From the NCBI RefSeq assembly GCF_000003815.2, contig NC_049987.1, forward strand, positions 10,446,504 through 10,510,503: 64,000 nt of DNA, written 5' to 3'. Positions 36,001-42,973 of this stretch are shown here, piece after piece (position 1 is the first letter of the stretch; every line of letters starts with the position of its first letter). The notes below the pieces were generated by a model. It searched no databases. It saw only the letters and a list, made by a program, of their open reading frames with translations, and was not told the DNA's origin. The position numbers and the translations under genes were made by a program. The stretch comes from Branchiostoma floridae (lineage: Eukaryota; Chordata; Leptocardii; Amphioxiformes; Branchiostomatidae).

Positions 36001-36823
36001 CGGTTGCAGTCCCCTATAGGGGATGTTAAGCCATCAGGTTTTTATACCTTCCTCCCCCCGTTGCTTGTCAACATCATGCTATCTCTTAAGGGTGATTTTT
36101 CATTATATGATAAAGACAAAGATTCATCATGATCTTTCCTCTCCCCAGTTTATGTCCAACGGTGACGAGGATGGGTCGTTGCTAATGGGCGGACTTGACA
36201 GCGATGAGGAGAGTGGCAACAGCCAATCAGAAGAGGCGTCAGATGACTTCATGGTAGAGTTTGACGCAGAGTCCCATCAACAAAACAGAGCAAAGAGAAA
36301 AAAGGTACGTGAAGAACAAAGGTCTTAGGTCTCATCTGCTTTTGTTCATGGTACTGATTACCCGATGAAACTTCAATGAAACCTGCATTTCTATCACCCA
36401 TGTCTGTATAGCCAGCATAACCAGTCTTTAGCATAACACAACAGCTTTTCAGGCATGCAGCTTGGCAGCTCATTATTATCAATATGTCACAACGAACCTT
36501 GTATATCTGCTTGTGTAGTTTAAAACTATCTATTGTGAATGACCCTATATATATATCTATAGTACTTAATGGCAACAAGTATACAGTTGTTATAGGGAAG
36601 TATGAATTTTGAACACATCAATTCTTCAGGTCAATAACTCTGGTACTTGAAGGCATGGCTATTTCTATTTGGTACATCTACCAGTGTTTAGAAGTTATTT
36701 TGTATATTGTGCTTACTTTGTTCAATTTTGCTCCAGAAAACCAAACCAAAAGCGGATGAGAACCATGTGGAAGAAGTCAGGCCTTACCATGACGACAGTG
36801 ATGAAGACATGCTGGATGTGTAG
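1..36823 (+). CDS. IGF2R: Cation-independent mannose-6-phosphate / IGF2 receptor, C-terminal 31 exons (5' part outside window)
   Basis: Type I receptor that carries phosphomannosyl lysosomal enzymes from the trans-Golgi and cell surface to endosomes. Exons: 1-65, 482-647, 1590-1760, 2324-2539, 7750-7945, 8370-8566, 12322-12439, 12819-12994, 13510-13685, 18745-18893, 19278-19438, 24310-24541, 25031-25245, 25534-25666, 26249-26383, 26945-27207, 27825-28025, 28569-28718, 29329-29508, 30120-30395, 30815-31016, 31563-31655, 32086-32293, 33017-33103, 33528-33712, 34179-34285, 34642-34739, 35205-35363, 35861-35939, 36149-36304, 36737-36823 (stop TAG). All junctions are GT-AG and the phases agree, giving 5,037 nt. 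The protein shows repeated MRH units: a start like CEYVFTWETEAAC, then FDLSPL, then INVC(R/G), then a closing Cys. Matching the last repeats to the vertebrate receptor makes these repeats 6 (partial) to 15, followed by the truncated pre-membrane repeat and one membrane helix. No fibronectin-II module is visible. Exon edges were placed by eye. Confidence 0.95.
802..1305 (-). mobile_element. tRNA-derived SINE, full length, with 10-bp target duplication
   Basis: Read on the minus strand, the head has a tRNA-like Pol III promoter: A box TAGCACAGTGGT and B box GGTTCGAATCC. A ~400-bp body follows and the tail is (GAT)n. The sequence AAATGTTACA stands on both sides (792-801 and 1306-1315), a clear target-site duplication. 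A near-identical copy lies at 59,903-60,407, so the family was recently active. Located in the intron between IGF2R exons 2 and 3. Confidence 0.88.
2778..2921 (+). repeat. Left inverted terminal repeat of the DIRS-like element
   Basis: Begins ATTGTCCCTCGACGCTGTCA and runs ~144 bp to CATAATCCTCAG. The reverse complement is found at 7551-7692, nearly identical over its whole length apart from the outer ~20 bp, where the two ends differ. Confidence 0.85.
3008..3990 (+). pseudogene. Possible gag-like region of the DIRS-like element (two broken frames)
   Basis: Two adjacent open stretches (3008-3505 and 3508-3990) follow the left terminal repeat, where DIRS elements keep their first ORF. The first is charged and contains SRQEQEDFPENLAEL, plausible for a structural protein. 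I see no zinc knuckle or other diagnostic motif, so this rests on position and composition. Confidence 0.3.
4027..4305 (+). repeat. Four-copy ~75-bp tandem repeat inside the DIRS-like element
   Basis: Each unit contains GCACCGTTGAGTCGGTTT, then CACGCAGCAGAA, then CTGCGTCTGACGCCACATA (copies begin near 4027, 4096, 4168 and 4243). The units diverge mainly in the length of their A/T runs. No coding role is visible. Confidence 0.8.
7010..7310 (+). pseudogene. Tyrosine recombinase C-terminal remnant (DIRS-like)
   Basis: The + strand encodes a region with TLAKPHKAV, IARWL and then GHSVRSAP...MQAANWSSS, followed after a stop by TFEKL. The spacing of an upstream Arg, an H-x-x-R motif, a W-S-S segment and an expected final Tyr is that of DIRS/Ngaro-type recombinases. 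A stop interrupts the frame before the tyrosine position, so the gene is broken. An upstream frame around 6490-6560 contains HIGMLPWRLIRF, possibly the end of the RT/RNase H region. The family assignment agrees with the terminal structure. Confidence 0.6.
7357..7465 (-). repeat. Internal complementary region (circle-junction copy) of the DIRS-like element
   Basis: On the minus strand this segment reads as the right end of the element, its extension (containing GGTTGGTTGGTACC), then the first ~40 bp of the left end, without a break. The junction reads CTTCAATTGTCC, so the two termini share ATT or AATT. This matches the template role proposed for the DIRS internal complementary region. Confidence 0.8.
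7551..7735 (+). repeat. Right inverted terminal repeat plus right-end extension of the DIRS-like element
   Basis: 7551-7692 is the inverted copy of the left repeat. 7693-7735 is an extension absent from the left end but present, inverted, in the internal complementary region at 7399-7440. Confidence 0.8.
8150..8335. mobile_element. Degenerate palindromic MITE (same family as 47,521-47,732)
   Basis: Contains TACTGTAATAG, TTCGCGGTGGG and a palindromic block (GTGGTGGTTTTAAG ... CCACCGCAAACATTTCTG). These match the intact copy near 47.6 kb in order. It sits directly upstream of IGF2R exon 6. Confidence 0.6.
9030..9700 (+). repeat. ~163-bp tandem satellite, about four copies
   Basis: Units carry TGTACCCTGGTATTACAACC, then AATGAGCTGAAATTTG, then CTTATTTTTGCGATTTTTTG. 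The TGTACC mark recurs at about 9191, 9354, 9517 and 9679, a period of 162-163 bp. It lies in the IGF2R intron between exons 6 and 7. The longer open frames on the minus strand here come only from the repeat. Confidence 0.85.
9683..11020 (+). repeat. Two diverged tandem copies of a ~600-700-bp promoter-like unit
   Basis: Copy A is roughly 9683-10284 and copy B 10293-11020. Both hold GGTATAGATAGGCAT, then an AGCCAATCAGCGAAGAGGA-type CCAAT block (9913-9917; 10532-10536), then TAATTAATATTCATAAGCGGG, then CGATAATCG or GATAATCGCAGCAGTCACTT, then TCGCTGCGC. Copy A also has a TATA-like TATATA at 9975-9980; copy B differs there and is GC-rich. The start of copy A continues from the 163-bp satellite. 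No gene follows in the intron. It could be the regulatory end of an unrecognised mobile element. Confidence 0.6.
14134..17326 (-). pseudogene. Retrotransposon ORF2: endonuclease-reverse transcriptase, one frameshift
   Basis: First part 17,326-15,266: APE-type endonuclease with HANVRSL, ALTETWCDE, CYRPPGQN and LLGDFNGN, then reverse transcriptase with PVYKKGD, NYRPISLL, FLDISKAFDKVWH, GVPQGSLLGPLLF and catalytic FADDTS. The frame meets a stop at 15,266 and continues one frame over from about 15,261 to 14,134. The second part has WLVTFNPLKTELMTF and the C-terminal Cys-His cluster CKCGYHCETTEHYLLHC. A single-base indel explains the break, so this copy probably makes no full protein. Confidence 0.9.
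17647..18348 (-). CDS. Retrotransposon ORF1 protein (coiled coil plus RRM-like, L1-ORF1p type)
   Basis: Intact 233-residue frame. Residues ~15-95 form a coiled coil (LKSEIQELKSQLAGVADEQ and following). The motif LEQYSRRNCLLLHGA (about residue 92) begins the RNA-binding domain common to ORF1 proteins of L1, CR1 and related elements, and a basic C-terminal part follows with REKMGNGWSMDGRIY. It would bind element RNA as a trimer. A 320-bp spacer separates it from ORF2. Confidence 0.85.
   Translation of the reverse strand: MASTQRNTRASSQTQAKSVELREKLSADNKLLLDAIEATLLLPLKSEIQELKSQLAGVADEQREIKSSVAQVKSQINTTDAAVRETSARLNDLEQYSRRNCLLLHGAVSPTSDTVQFILDTAKNTLGIDLSEGDIDRAHPLPRRKGSDGQRPPPIVIKFVSYTARHKFFSAKSKLKGSKLFVTEQLTKENAQLLRATREKMGNGWSMDGRIYCLHDSVKKRVANRTDLDNMEL
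20299..23492 (-). CDS. Nested gene: secreted coiled-coil protein with CNTNAP-type fibrinogen-like domain
   Basis: Complete gene inside an IGF2R intron, opposite strand. Exons in order: 23492-23048, 22809-22693, 22332-22195, 21844-21687, 21241-21109, 20477-20299 (stop TAA). All are GT-AG and the phases agree (1,170 nt, 389 aa). Signal peptide MNHLVSLVVLLAGAHVGSAQ, then a short Cys segment, then a Gln-rich coiled coil with heptad-like units (QQQETKMQQQQDKVQELETK), residues ~60-140. The C-terminal ~240 residues resemble the fibrinogen-like part of contactin-associated proteins: GEYLIDPDG, VEPFSVYCDV, VDQIRALIYVSQTCKQ, YWGGATPGSGNCACG, CNCDNDDYNW, SDEGFLTHKSDLPVTQL, GKLRC. Probably a secreted multimer for recognition or matrix, an inference from architecture. 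A TTTATT at 20032-20037 could be its poly(A) signal. Confidence 0.88.
20575..20680. repeat. Imperfect palindrome of AGGTCCAGGTTC type
   Basis: Outer arms ACAGACAA and TTGTCTGT enclose CAGGTCAGGTTCAGGTCC and GGACCTGAACCTGGACCTGA, so the transcript could fold into a hairpin. Probably a small interspersed element. It lies downstream of the nested gene's stop. Confidence 0.6.
25534..27207 (+). other. IGF2R: IGF2R repeat 11 (the IGF2-binding repeat of mammals), exons 14-16
   Basis: These three exons encode CIYTFIWFTDVAC, then YEFDLSEL, then YQINVCGAVKG, then a closing ISFVC. The next repeat contains FHTPLAC and YYINICRPLNP, which matches vertebrate repeat 12 closely and so fixes this one as repeat 11. 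In mammals the loop after the INVC strand supplies hydrophobic Phe and Ile residues that grip IGF2. Here that loop reads CQAELIHGQRTFNGG, with no Phe directly after the Cys. I infer that mammalian-type IGF2 binding is absent; that is not shown by sequence alone. Confidence 0.8.
27475..27722 (-). mobile_element. tRNA-derived SINE, second family
   Basis: On the minus strand: A box TGGCTGAGTGGG and B box GTTTGATCCC within a tRNA-like head, then a ~170-bp body. A related copy is at 51,636-51,885. It lies in the IGF2R intron between exons 16 and 17. Confidence 0.7.
29760..29996 (-). mobile_element. tRNA-derived SINE, possible third family
   Basis: On the minus strand, CATGGCTAAGCTAG and GGTCACGGGTTCCATTCC form A- and B-box-like segments, followed by a GT/CT-rich body. 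In the IGF2R intron between exons 19 and 20. Confidence 0.5.
30663..30790 (-). mobile_element. Degenerate fragment of the 802-1305 SINE family
   Basis: Matches the tail half of that SINE: ACACAACAGGGTTATACTGC, then GGGTGACATA, then GATGGGGATGCGCC, then GGGTGAATG. Ends just before IGF2R exon 21. Confidence 0.6.
31165..31262 (+). mobile_element. Second degenerate SINE fragment, opposite orientation
   Basis: TTTGGGAAAGGC, then CTCACTTCACTCAAGTGAAA and ATGAGT match the body of the same SINE family. Lies ~150 bp past IGF2R exon 21. Confidence 0.5.
32583..32908. mobile_element. ~326-bp MITE with ~50-bp terminal inverted repeats
   Basis: Left arm GGTGTGTAACGCCAAAGGGC...TACACTGGCTATATA...GATACAGATACAGAT. 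The right end is its reverse complement with few changes, closing in GCGTAAAACACC. No transposase inside, so non-autonomous. Similar single-arm pieces (TATAGCCAGTATGATGG; TATAGCCAGCATAACC) occur near 34,390 and 36,410. Confidence 0.75.
33738..33841. repeat. Hairpin-forming inverted repeat in an IGF2R intron
   Basis: ATAGAATACAACACGGTGTA and the reverse-complement-like ATACACCTTGTTGTATTTTA flank a ~40-bp loop. Possibly the end of a MITE. The open frame at 33,810-34,130 that follows has no recognisable product. Confidence 0.5.
34642..36823 (+). other. IGF2R: IGF2R pre-membrane stub, transmembrane helix and cytoplasmic sorting tail
   Basis: Exon 27 holds a truncated MRH start (CEYIFNWYTKVAC), as in the vertebrate receptor just before the membrane. 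Exon 28 gives the helix, about VVGIMLAIVIICVLVIIF, followed by HKQERR. Exon 29 contains a Cys pair (KSCCGR) where the vertebrate tail is palmitoylated, and TYRYTK, which with the next exon makes YTKF, a YxxPhi endocytosis signal. Exon 30 is rich in Asp, Glu and Ser (LDSDEESGNSQSEEASDD), resembling casein-kinase-type acidic clusters. Exon 31 ends HDDSDEDMLDV, the counterpart of the GGA-binding acidic dileucine end of the vertebrate protein, with Met in place of the first Leu. Confidence 0.9.
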
Positions 36824-37213
36824 GCTGATTTCTACATGGAAAAAATCTCTAGTATCGTATCTACAGCTCTGATGGTGTAGGGTTAGCATTAGCAAGCTGG
36901 GACTTGCTTCTCTCTGCTTGGACGTTCTTTATATTATGAGCTATTGCTGTGATGATTCAGAGAATATAAGGCTTTTCACTTTATGGTACAGTGTTAGATA
37001 TAGAAATGAAATTGTACCAGCATGTGAGAGATGATAAGTTTGTCAAGAGAATTTCTGATGAGAGTCTAAAACTTCAGTTGGAGTATGCTGTAAGTAACTC
37101 CAGTCCTATAAGTGTCTGGGGTACCAATGGAACTCCATGCACCGAGCACAAGAAATCAGGCATTCTTTCTTCCTGAGTAATTAGTAATGTAATCAAATTC
37201 TAAAGATGGGTGA

Positions 37214-37219
37214 AATAAA
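37214..37219 (+). terminator. Candidate IGF2R polyadenylation signal AATAAA
   Basis: First good AATAAA downstream of the IGF2R stop, about 390 bp into the presumed 3' UTR. Another AATAAA lies at 39274-39279. Transcript ends are needed to choose between them. Confidence 0.4.
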
Positions 37220-37675
37220 TGAATGAACGTACTTAAGGCCAGCACAGCTTACCAGATCTAAACATGTACCATTGTGATAATATTCTTACAAGATCGTGAC
37301 ACTGTGCCTATACAATGCGCTTGATAATGCCAAATGTTACTTGAAAAAAAGTTTAATCAACCACTTTGTGCCATGACTGTAAGTCAGTAGCATGATTTGA
37401 AGAATGCTATTACTGAAGCGTATTTTTGTCCTGCAAATATTATTTGCATGATTGATTAAATGTACATTGGGTAAGTTGAATGTATTGGCTTATATTGAAG
37501 ATGAAAACTATAATTTAAGATGAAAACTATGGCTAAATGTGAAATCTGAATGTAATTTTTTGGTCATGAAAATATTTGCAGAATGCTGTATAAAATTGTG
37601 CTCAATACTGATGAACATGACTATTTTGTTGTTATTTATGTTACTTTGTTTTCTCTGGTGCTCAGCATTGTGTTT

Positions 37676-38529
37676 AATGAATGAATGAATGAATTTATTG
37701 CTCAACGATCGCACAAGGTACAATGTATGGCAACTAACAACAACTAACAGCTATACAGACAATAGTACTACGGGGCTACATACAGAACAACAAAATATTA
37801 TCGATAATAGTACAGTTATGTATGAGTGATCTGGTCTCGCATTTGGAATACAGTATAAAGAAACTGACCTACGTAGACGGATATATGAGATGAACACGTT
37901 AGCAGTGTATGGAAGATATCGTTCTTTGTACCAGTAAGAGAGTAGTGAGTTTTGGTTCTAATATTCTTAAACAATGTATCTCTCTCTTTATCGTAGGTAG
38001 GACATTTCATAACAAAGTGGAGTTCATCTTCGATATTTTCATGACATGTAGGACACAGTCTCTGAGTGGCTGGTGTGTTACGGTGACGACCTTTTTCTAT
38101 TTCTAAACAATGTGCACTAATTCTCAGTTTTGTAATGCTGTATGTAAATGGTCTATTTTGAATTGATGTGAGATATTCTTCTAAGCCAAAGTGTTTTTTG
38201 ATTTTTGAATACGTTTGGAGTTTGCTGGTGCTTTTGAGTTGTTCCCTCCAGCCAGAAAGAAACGTGTCTTTTAGACGCTCTTTAAATAAGTTTCCAAAAT
38301 GTTTGGCATTAACAGCGGGGTTAAGCCAAACATTTTGGAACCCATGTCGGCATAAAATGTCCTGAACGTGAGTAGCCCAGTCATGTCCTTCTTCGACTGA
38401 AGTGTCGTAAGCCTTTAAAGGATTACTCACAAACGGACATTCTGTTTTAGATAGTGGGTCAGTATATATGGTTTGCCATAACGGCTCTTGAGACACCAAG
38501 ACTGACCACTTATGAGATGGAACCTTCAC
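37676..38529 (-). mobile_element. 5'-truncated non-LTR retrotransposon, C-terminal end of ORF2
   Basis: The open frame 38,529-37,816 (237 residues) contains the Cys-His cluster CPTCHENIEDELHFVMKC followed by PTYDKER, typical of the end of CR1/L2-group ORF2 proteins, and lacks the reverse transcriptase itself. The 3' end carries TTCA repeats (minus strand) at 37,676-37,695. A stop lies just upstream, so this is a dead 3' piece. It differs from the element at 13,948-18,585. Confidence 0.75.
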
Positions 38530-39472
38530 TCAATACCGTAAACTTTGTAACTTTATTTTGTTCTAAATGCTGCTTTGAAGACATTAGTTTTTCATGATGT
38601 GAGTTGCACAGTGTTGCTCTTTTCAAAGGCACATGTAAATATAGCCAATAGCACAGAAATACTGTACAAGTTCTACAATCAAGAGTGCTACAGTCAAGAG
38701 AACTAGACTTGTACACTCTGGTAATAATAAAAAATGTCACACACAAAACTATTTGGAATAGCAAAGTGAACATTAACTCTTAAAATGCACAGTAGCAACC
38801 TTATTTGGTATATTGGAAATTGTCACTGCAACAGATAAGCATGCAGTTGGGTGCCTCAGTAAACTTGTTGGCAATGATACAATTAAATGCTGGTAACAAT
38901 AACATGTTTGAAGACCTCTCAATATGTTCAATTCAGAAGAAATAAAACATGTCTGAGTATAGATGAATGATAAAAGAAAAGGCCAGTGGTCTTCTCTGGT
39001 AAATTTTGCATTTTTGCACATTTCTGTGAAAGGCAGAAATTTGCCTATGATTGTGATTGTATGAGATATGATTTATTTGAAAATGTGCCTTATTGATTTA
39101 CGACTTGCTAAATCGTGATGTTGAATTGCGTTGTTACAAGAAGGTTAATATCTATATTTAACCTCCTTATGTGAACAGATAGGAAACTGCAAACAGTGTT
39201 TATGCTATTATATTGTTTTCTGCTCTGTAGATGTTTTGTGATAGTATACCTTGTAAGAAATACAATATTCAAGAATAAATAGGAATGCCAACACTGCAGC
39301 TATACAAATGTTATAAGAATTTTAAAGCGAAAAACTTAGAGTCTGTAATTATTTTGTTAATGTGGCTAAAAAGTTGATGAAGCAATTTACATGCAAATAG
39401 TGTGAAATTATGTAAATGTATTGGATAACTAGGTTATGTTAAGTTTAAACCGAAAATGCAAACTGTATGAAC

Positions 39473-39613
39473 ATATGATGAATTTTAATACTTTAGTTTA
39501 AAACAAAACAAAAGCAAAGCAAAACGTTGCACCTCAAATTTTCAGGATCGGCTGAAAATTCGAGGTGAGCAATTTTGCTTTGTGTTAAATGAAAGTATAA
39601 AAATTCATCATAG
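39473..39613. mobile_element. Palindromic MITE-like element
   Basis: ATGATGAATTTTAATACTTT at the left returns inverted at the right (AAAGTATAAAAATTCATCAT). The centre is a near-perfect stem, CACCTCAAATTTTCAG / CTGAAAATTCGAGGTG, around GATCGG. The ~140 bp form one long hairpin. Confidence 0.75.
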
Positions 39614-40130
39614 ATACCGGCACAGATGAGTTCTCATGTTACATGCACATGTATAATTCAAGTGTGATCCTGCAGATTAGCCATTAGAAGTTTCGTTGGT
39701 ATAGAATCTGATGCATGGGTTAATAGGAATAGGCCATTTTTTGGGAGGTTTAGAAATGAATTCTCCATACCTGGATTGGTTACCAAAGCTTGTAAATATA
39801 AAAGAAATAATAATTTTCTTCTCTGAATGTTGAGAAATGATAAAGATGCTTTACTACATACCTTAGACAAATGTTTCAGTGTCATCACTTTTTTTCTAAA
39901 TATGATTTTGACATGCTTCGGTTACATAAGTGGTAGTTACAGGCTCATACGGCTGCCACACAGTGTAGCCAGGCATGTCAGCACTATTGTACACAAATAG
40001 TTTGAGTACGCACTTAAGTGTTAGAGCTATTATCTCCTAAATGTTAGAGTTATCATCTCAATGGAAATTAAGTAGGTGTACACCTGTCTATTCCTCTACA
40101 TCACACTTCTAGTGTATGGCAATCAAGAGT

Positions 40131-40358
40131 GAACATTCGTAGTTGTTGATGCTTGTGTGACTAATAATAGAAAACATTCAACGTGCATGTCAGCGTGACA
40201 TTGCTTTTATATCTTGACGTAAAACATGATGTTGTGCATGTAGACTTATGTGAACATACGTAGTTGTTGATGCTTGTATGATCATACAATAGAAAATACC
40301 AATATTGCATGTCAGTGAAACTCTGCTCTTATATCTTGACATAAAACTTGATGTGGTG
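40131..40358 (-). repeat. Tandem duplication (~121-bp period) of the HGSNAT 3' end
   Basis: Copies at about 40131-40241 and 40252-40358 share GTAGTTGTTGATGCTTGT, AATAGAAAA, GCATGTCAG and TATATCTTGACxTAAAAC. The upstream copy (in gene sense) contains the real stop and last codons of HGSNAT (FYVKI-stop). The other repeats those codons out of use in the 3' UTR. Confidence 0.75.
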
Positions 40359-42922
40359 GAGGTAGACTGCTATGATGACCCAAAGAGTGGTGCCCACCAG
40401 GTCCATGGTCAGGAGATGTGGATGTGTCAGAGGAACTCCGCGCCAGAAAAACGGGAAATAATCGTACAGGATGTTCTGTCCAGCGTACAACAGGATAGAG
40501 TTCATTCCTTGTAAAGAAGGAAAAAAACACCGATTATTCTGTGATTTGGGATATGCGTCTAGAGCAATCCCTACGCAAAAGGTTATCGAACTGACATCTG
40601 ATCCTGATTCATCATGGAAGCGTCCTAGAGGCCACCCAAGAGGGAGATGGGAAGAGCAGGTCTTTGACACATTGCAGGGGCTAGGGGTCTACAATACCGA
40701 CTGGACTGTCTGTAGCCGCAACGCATCAACTAATGATGCAAGCGAAGGATTGATTCTGTGAAATATTTGATCAGGTTTTGTTATTATCTTAGAATCGTTT
40801 GGACAGGTTATTCATTCTGCTGAATAGTTGTCCTATGCATATGGTACTCAGTCTGGTTCTGTCCTTGGTGCTGAAATGAGATTAGGAAAGGTACATGAAA
40901 GTTTTGAGAACATTTTAGTATTTCATTCATACCAATCGAAAGAACTTCCAGCCAGAAGAACGTGAGATTCCCTCCAAAGTACAGCAGGATAGAGTTCCTA
41001 CCCGGTAAAGACAAATCGTGGAGTAATTTTCGTTACATGCTTGTCAAAAATGCCAGATACTTTGAAAAAAGTCGAACATGGTTGTGCTAACCCTACCCAT
41101 AACAATTCGGATTAGTTGTAAAACATTGATTTACTAGGCAAATTTGATTCTCGGTAAAAAGAAGTATTGCCTATTCGACATCTTAAATGCTACTATGCTA
41201 GGTTTACGTTTGTGCAGAAAATTGAATAATAGAAGTTCGATCAACCTTGACTGCTGGATAACGTTATACATATGTATAAAATTTCTTCAAACGATTCAGA
41301 TAGCATCCAATGTCTTACATATGTAAAGCTTTTGAAGTTTTTGTATAATATTATTTTTATTTTACTGATGAAAGACAATTTATGCTGTCTGAAACCTTTA
41401 CATAAATATTGTGTATATTATATATCCATTACTAAAGATTGATCTAACTTTTATCTTGCCAGGCTTGGTGTAAGTTGGTGTAATGTAACCGTAACAGAAC
41501 TAAGGCGTACCACAGCAGTAGAATGGCCAGCCAGACCACCACTTCTTTACGTCTACCAGCAGGTAGCACAGAGCCAACAGCAAATACGCCATGGAACATA
41601 GGGCGAGCACGTACGACAGGGACCTAAGAATATGTACACATGAACGGATGGGGATAAAAACTAATATCTAGTATATGATACAGAAAAGTAAAAAATTTGA
41701 TACTTTAACTCATAAATGTTAACACAACATCAAGAACGTTCCACTCGTTTCGATGTTGTTCACATTAGTTGAAGTTAGATACTTTATGTAGTATATTCCA
41801 TACCGATTTATTTACTTTTTTACTTAGAAATTTCAAGTCATATCTCAAATATGTTATATACACTACCACAGGTTCTTGTTGACAGGTATCCATCCATCGT
41901 TTTGGGTCCCCTTGCACAGCAATGTGGCTAACAGACCCTGTAAGCAAACGTCAATCAACATTTAGTACCAGACTAGTATATCATTGGTGTAAGATGCTTC
42001 AGTGTCTAATTTGGGCGTTCTTTTAAATTATTTTCTCTTTGCCTTTAACACTCACCATCAGCACCGCCCATAGGCCCCAGCGAATGATTCTGCTACTGTG
42101 CTCTTTGTAGTAAACAAGAATCTTTCCTGCCTGAAAGACAATATAAGACTTATTGATTTCCAAAAGAAATAATGGTATAATTTTAATCCCCGCAAAGCAT
42201 ATACCATTTCAATCAACGTGTTCAGAAGAAGTTTTGAAATGCATAGTTATGTTAGTAGATATTTACCTGTAGACCGAGAAAACAGTTGAAAATCGTTGTC
42301 AGCGAGCCAAGAATTCCTTCAGGGTCAAACGCCACTTTTGTCTTGTAAAAAACCTGCATCATAAAAAGAGGCGAAGAACTCACTCATAGGAATGCACTAG
42401 TAAACCATAATGGTTTGGGGAAAGGAAAGACAGCACATGATTTCCTATATATAGTTTGTACATTTCTTATAACAAAATAGCTAAGTTTTTTTTCACTCAC
42501 TGTAATTATAACAATGTTTAGTTGGCTGCACCATATACTGTGTGACAGTATATACACTACAGTATTGTATAAAGTCCGTTACTGTTGTTAAAAGTGTCCA
42601 GTTCTTACCCTGACGGTAGGAGTCTGGTACATGTGACTCCCCAGGATAAGTCTGTCTATGTACCCAGCAGCGCCGCCTGTGCAGTTCAAATACTCCACTC
42701 CATCCCCCAGTAACGGTCCTCCCGGGCCAAGGTAACCTCTACAGGTTTTATATAAGACAAGTGTAACTACATTATACGAATGGTATAAATTCAACATGTT
42801 ATAAGCAAATGAATTAGTTAATTATGCAATGGCTTATATATCATGTAATTGCTAGCTATATACGAATAGATTGGCGTACAATATTTTGATTAAGTCCGAA
42901 TCTGTCCCTGACAAATTTACAA

Positions 42923-42973
<51 letters not shown>

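Larger units (their letters stand above)
36824..40328. other. Intergenic region between convergent IGF2R and HGSNAT
   Basis: Holds the presumed IGF2R 3' UTR, a truncated non-LTR element (37,676-38,529), a palindromic MITE (39,473-39,613) and the duplicated HGSNAT 3' end (from 40,131). The rest is AT-rich, with no gene I can support. Confidence 0.6.

Noticed and set aside
37816-38529. Stand-alone zinc-finger gene
   Set aside because: The Cys-His cluster and TTCA tail identify the 3' end of a truncated retrotransposon.
40312-40761. Other frames over the HGSNAT last exon ([10 protein letters not shown]... and + strand frame)
   Set aside because: The frame ending FYVKI-stop matches the HGSNAT C-terminus; the others are shadows or run into a retroelement scrap.
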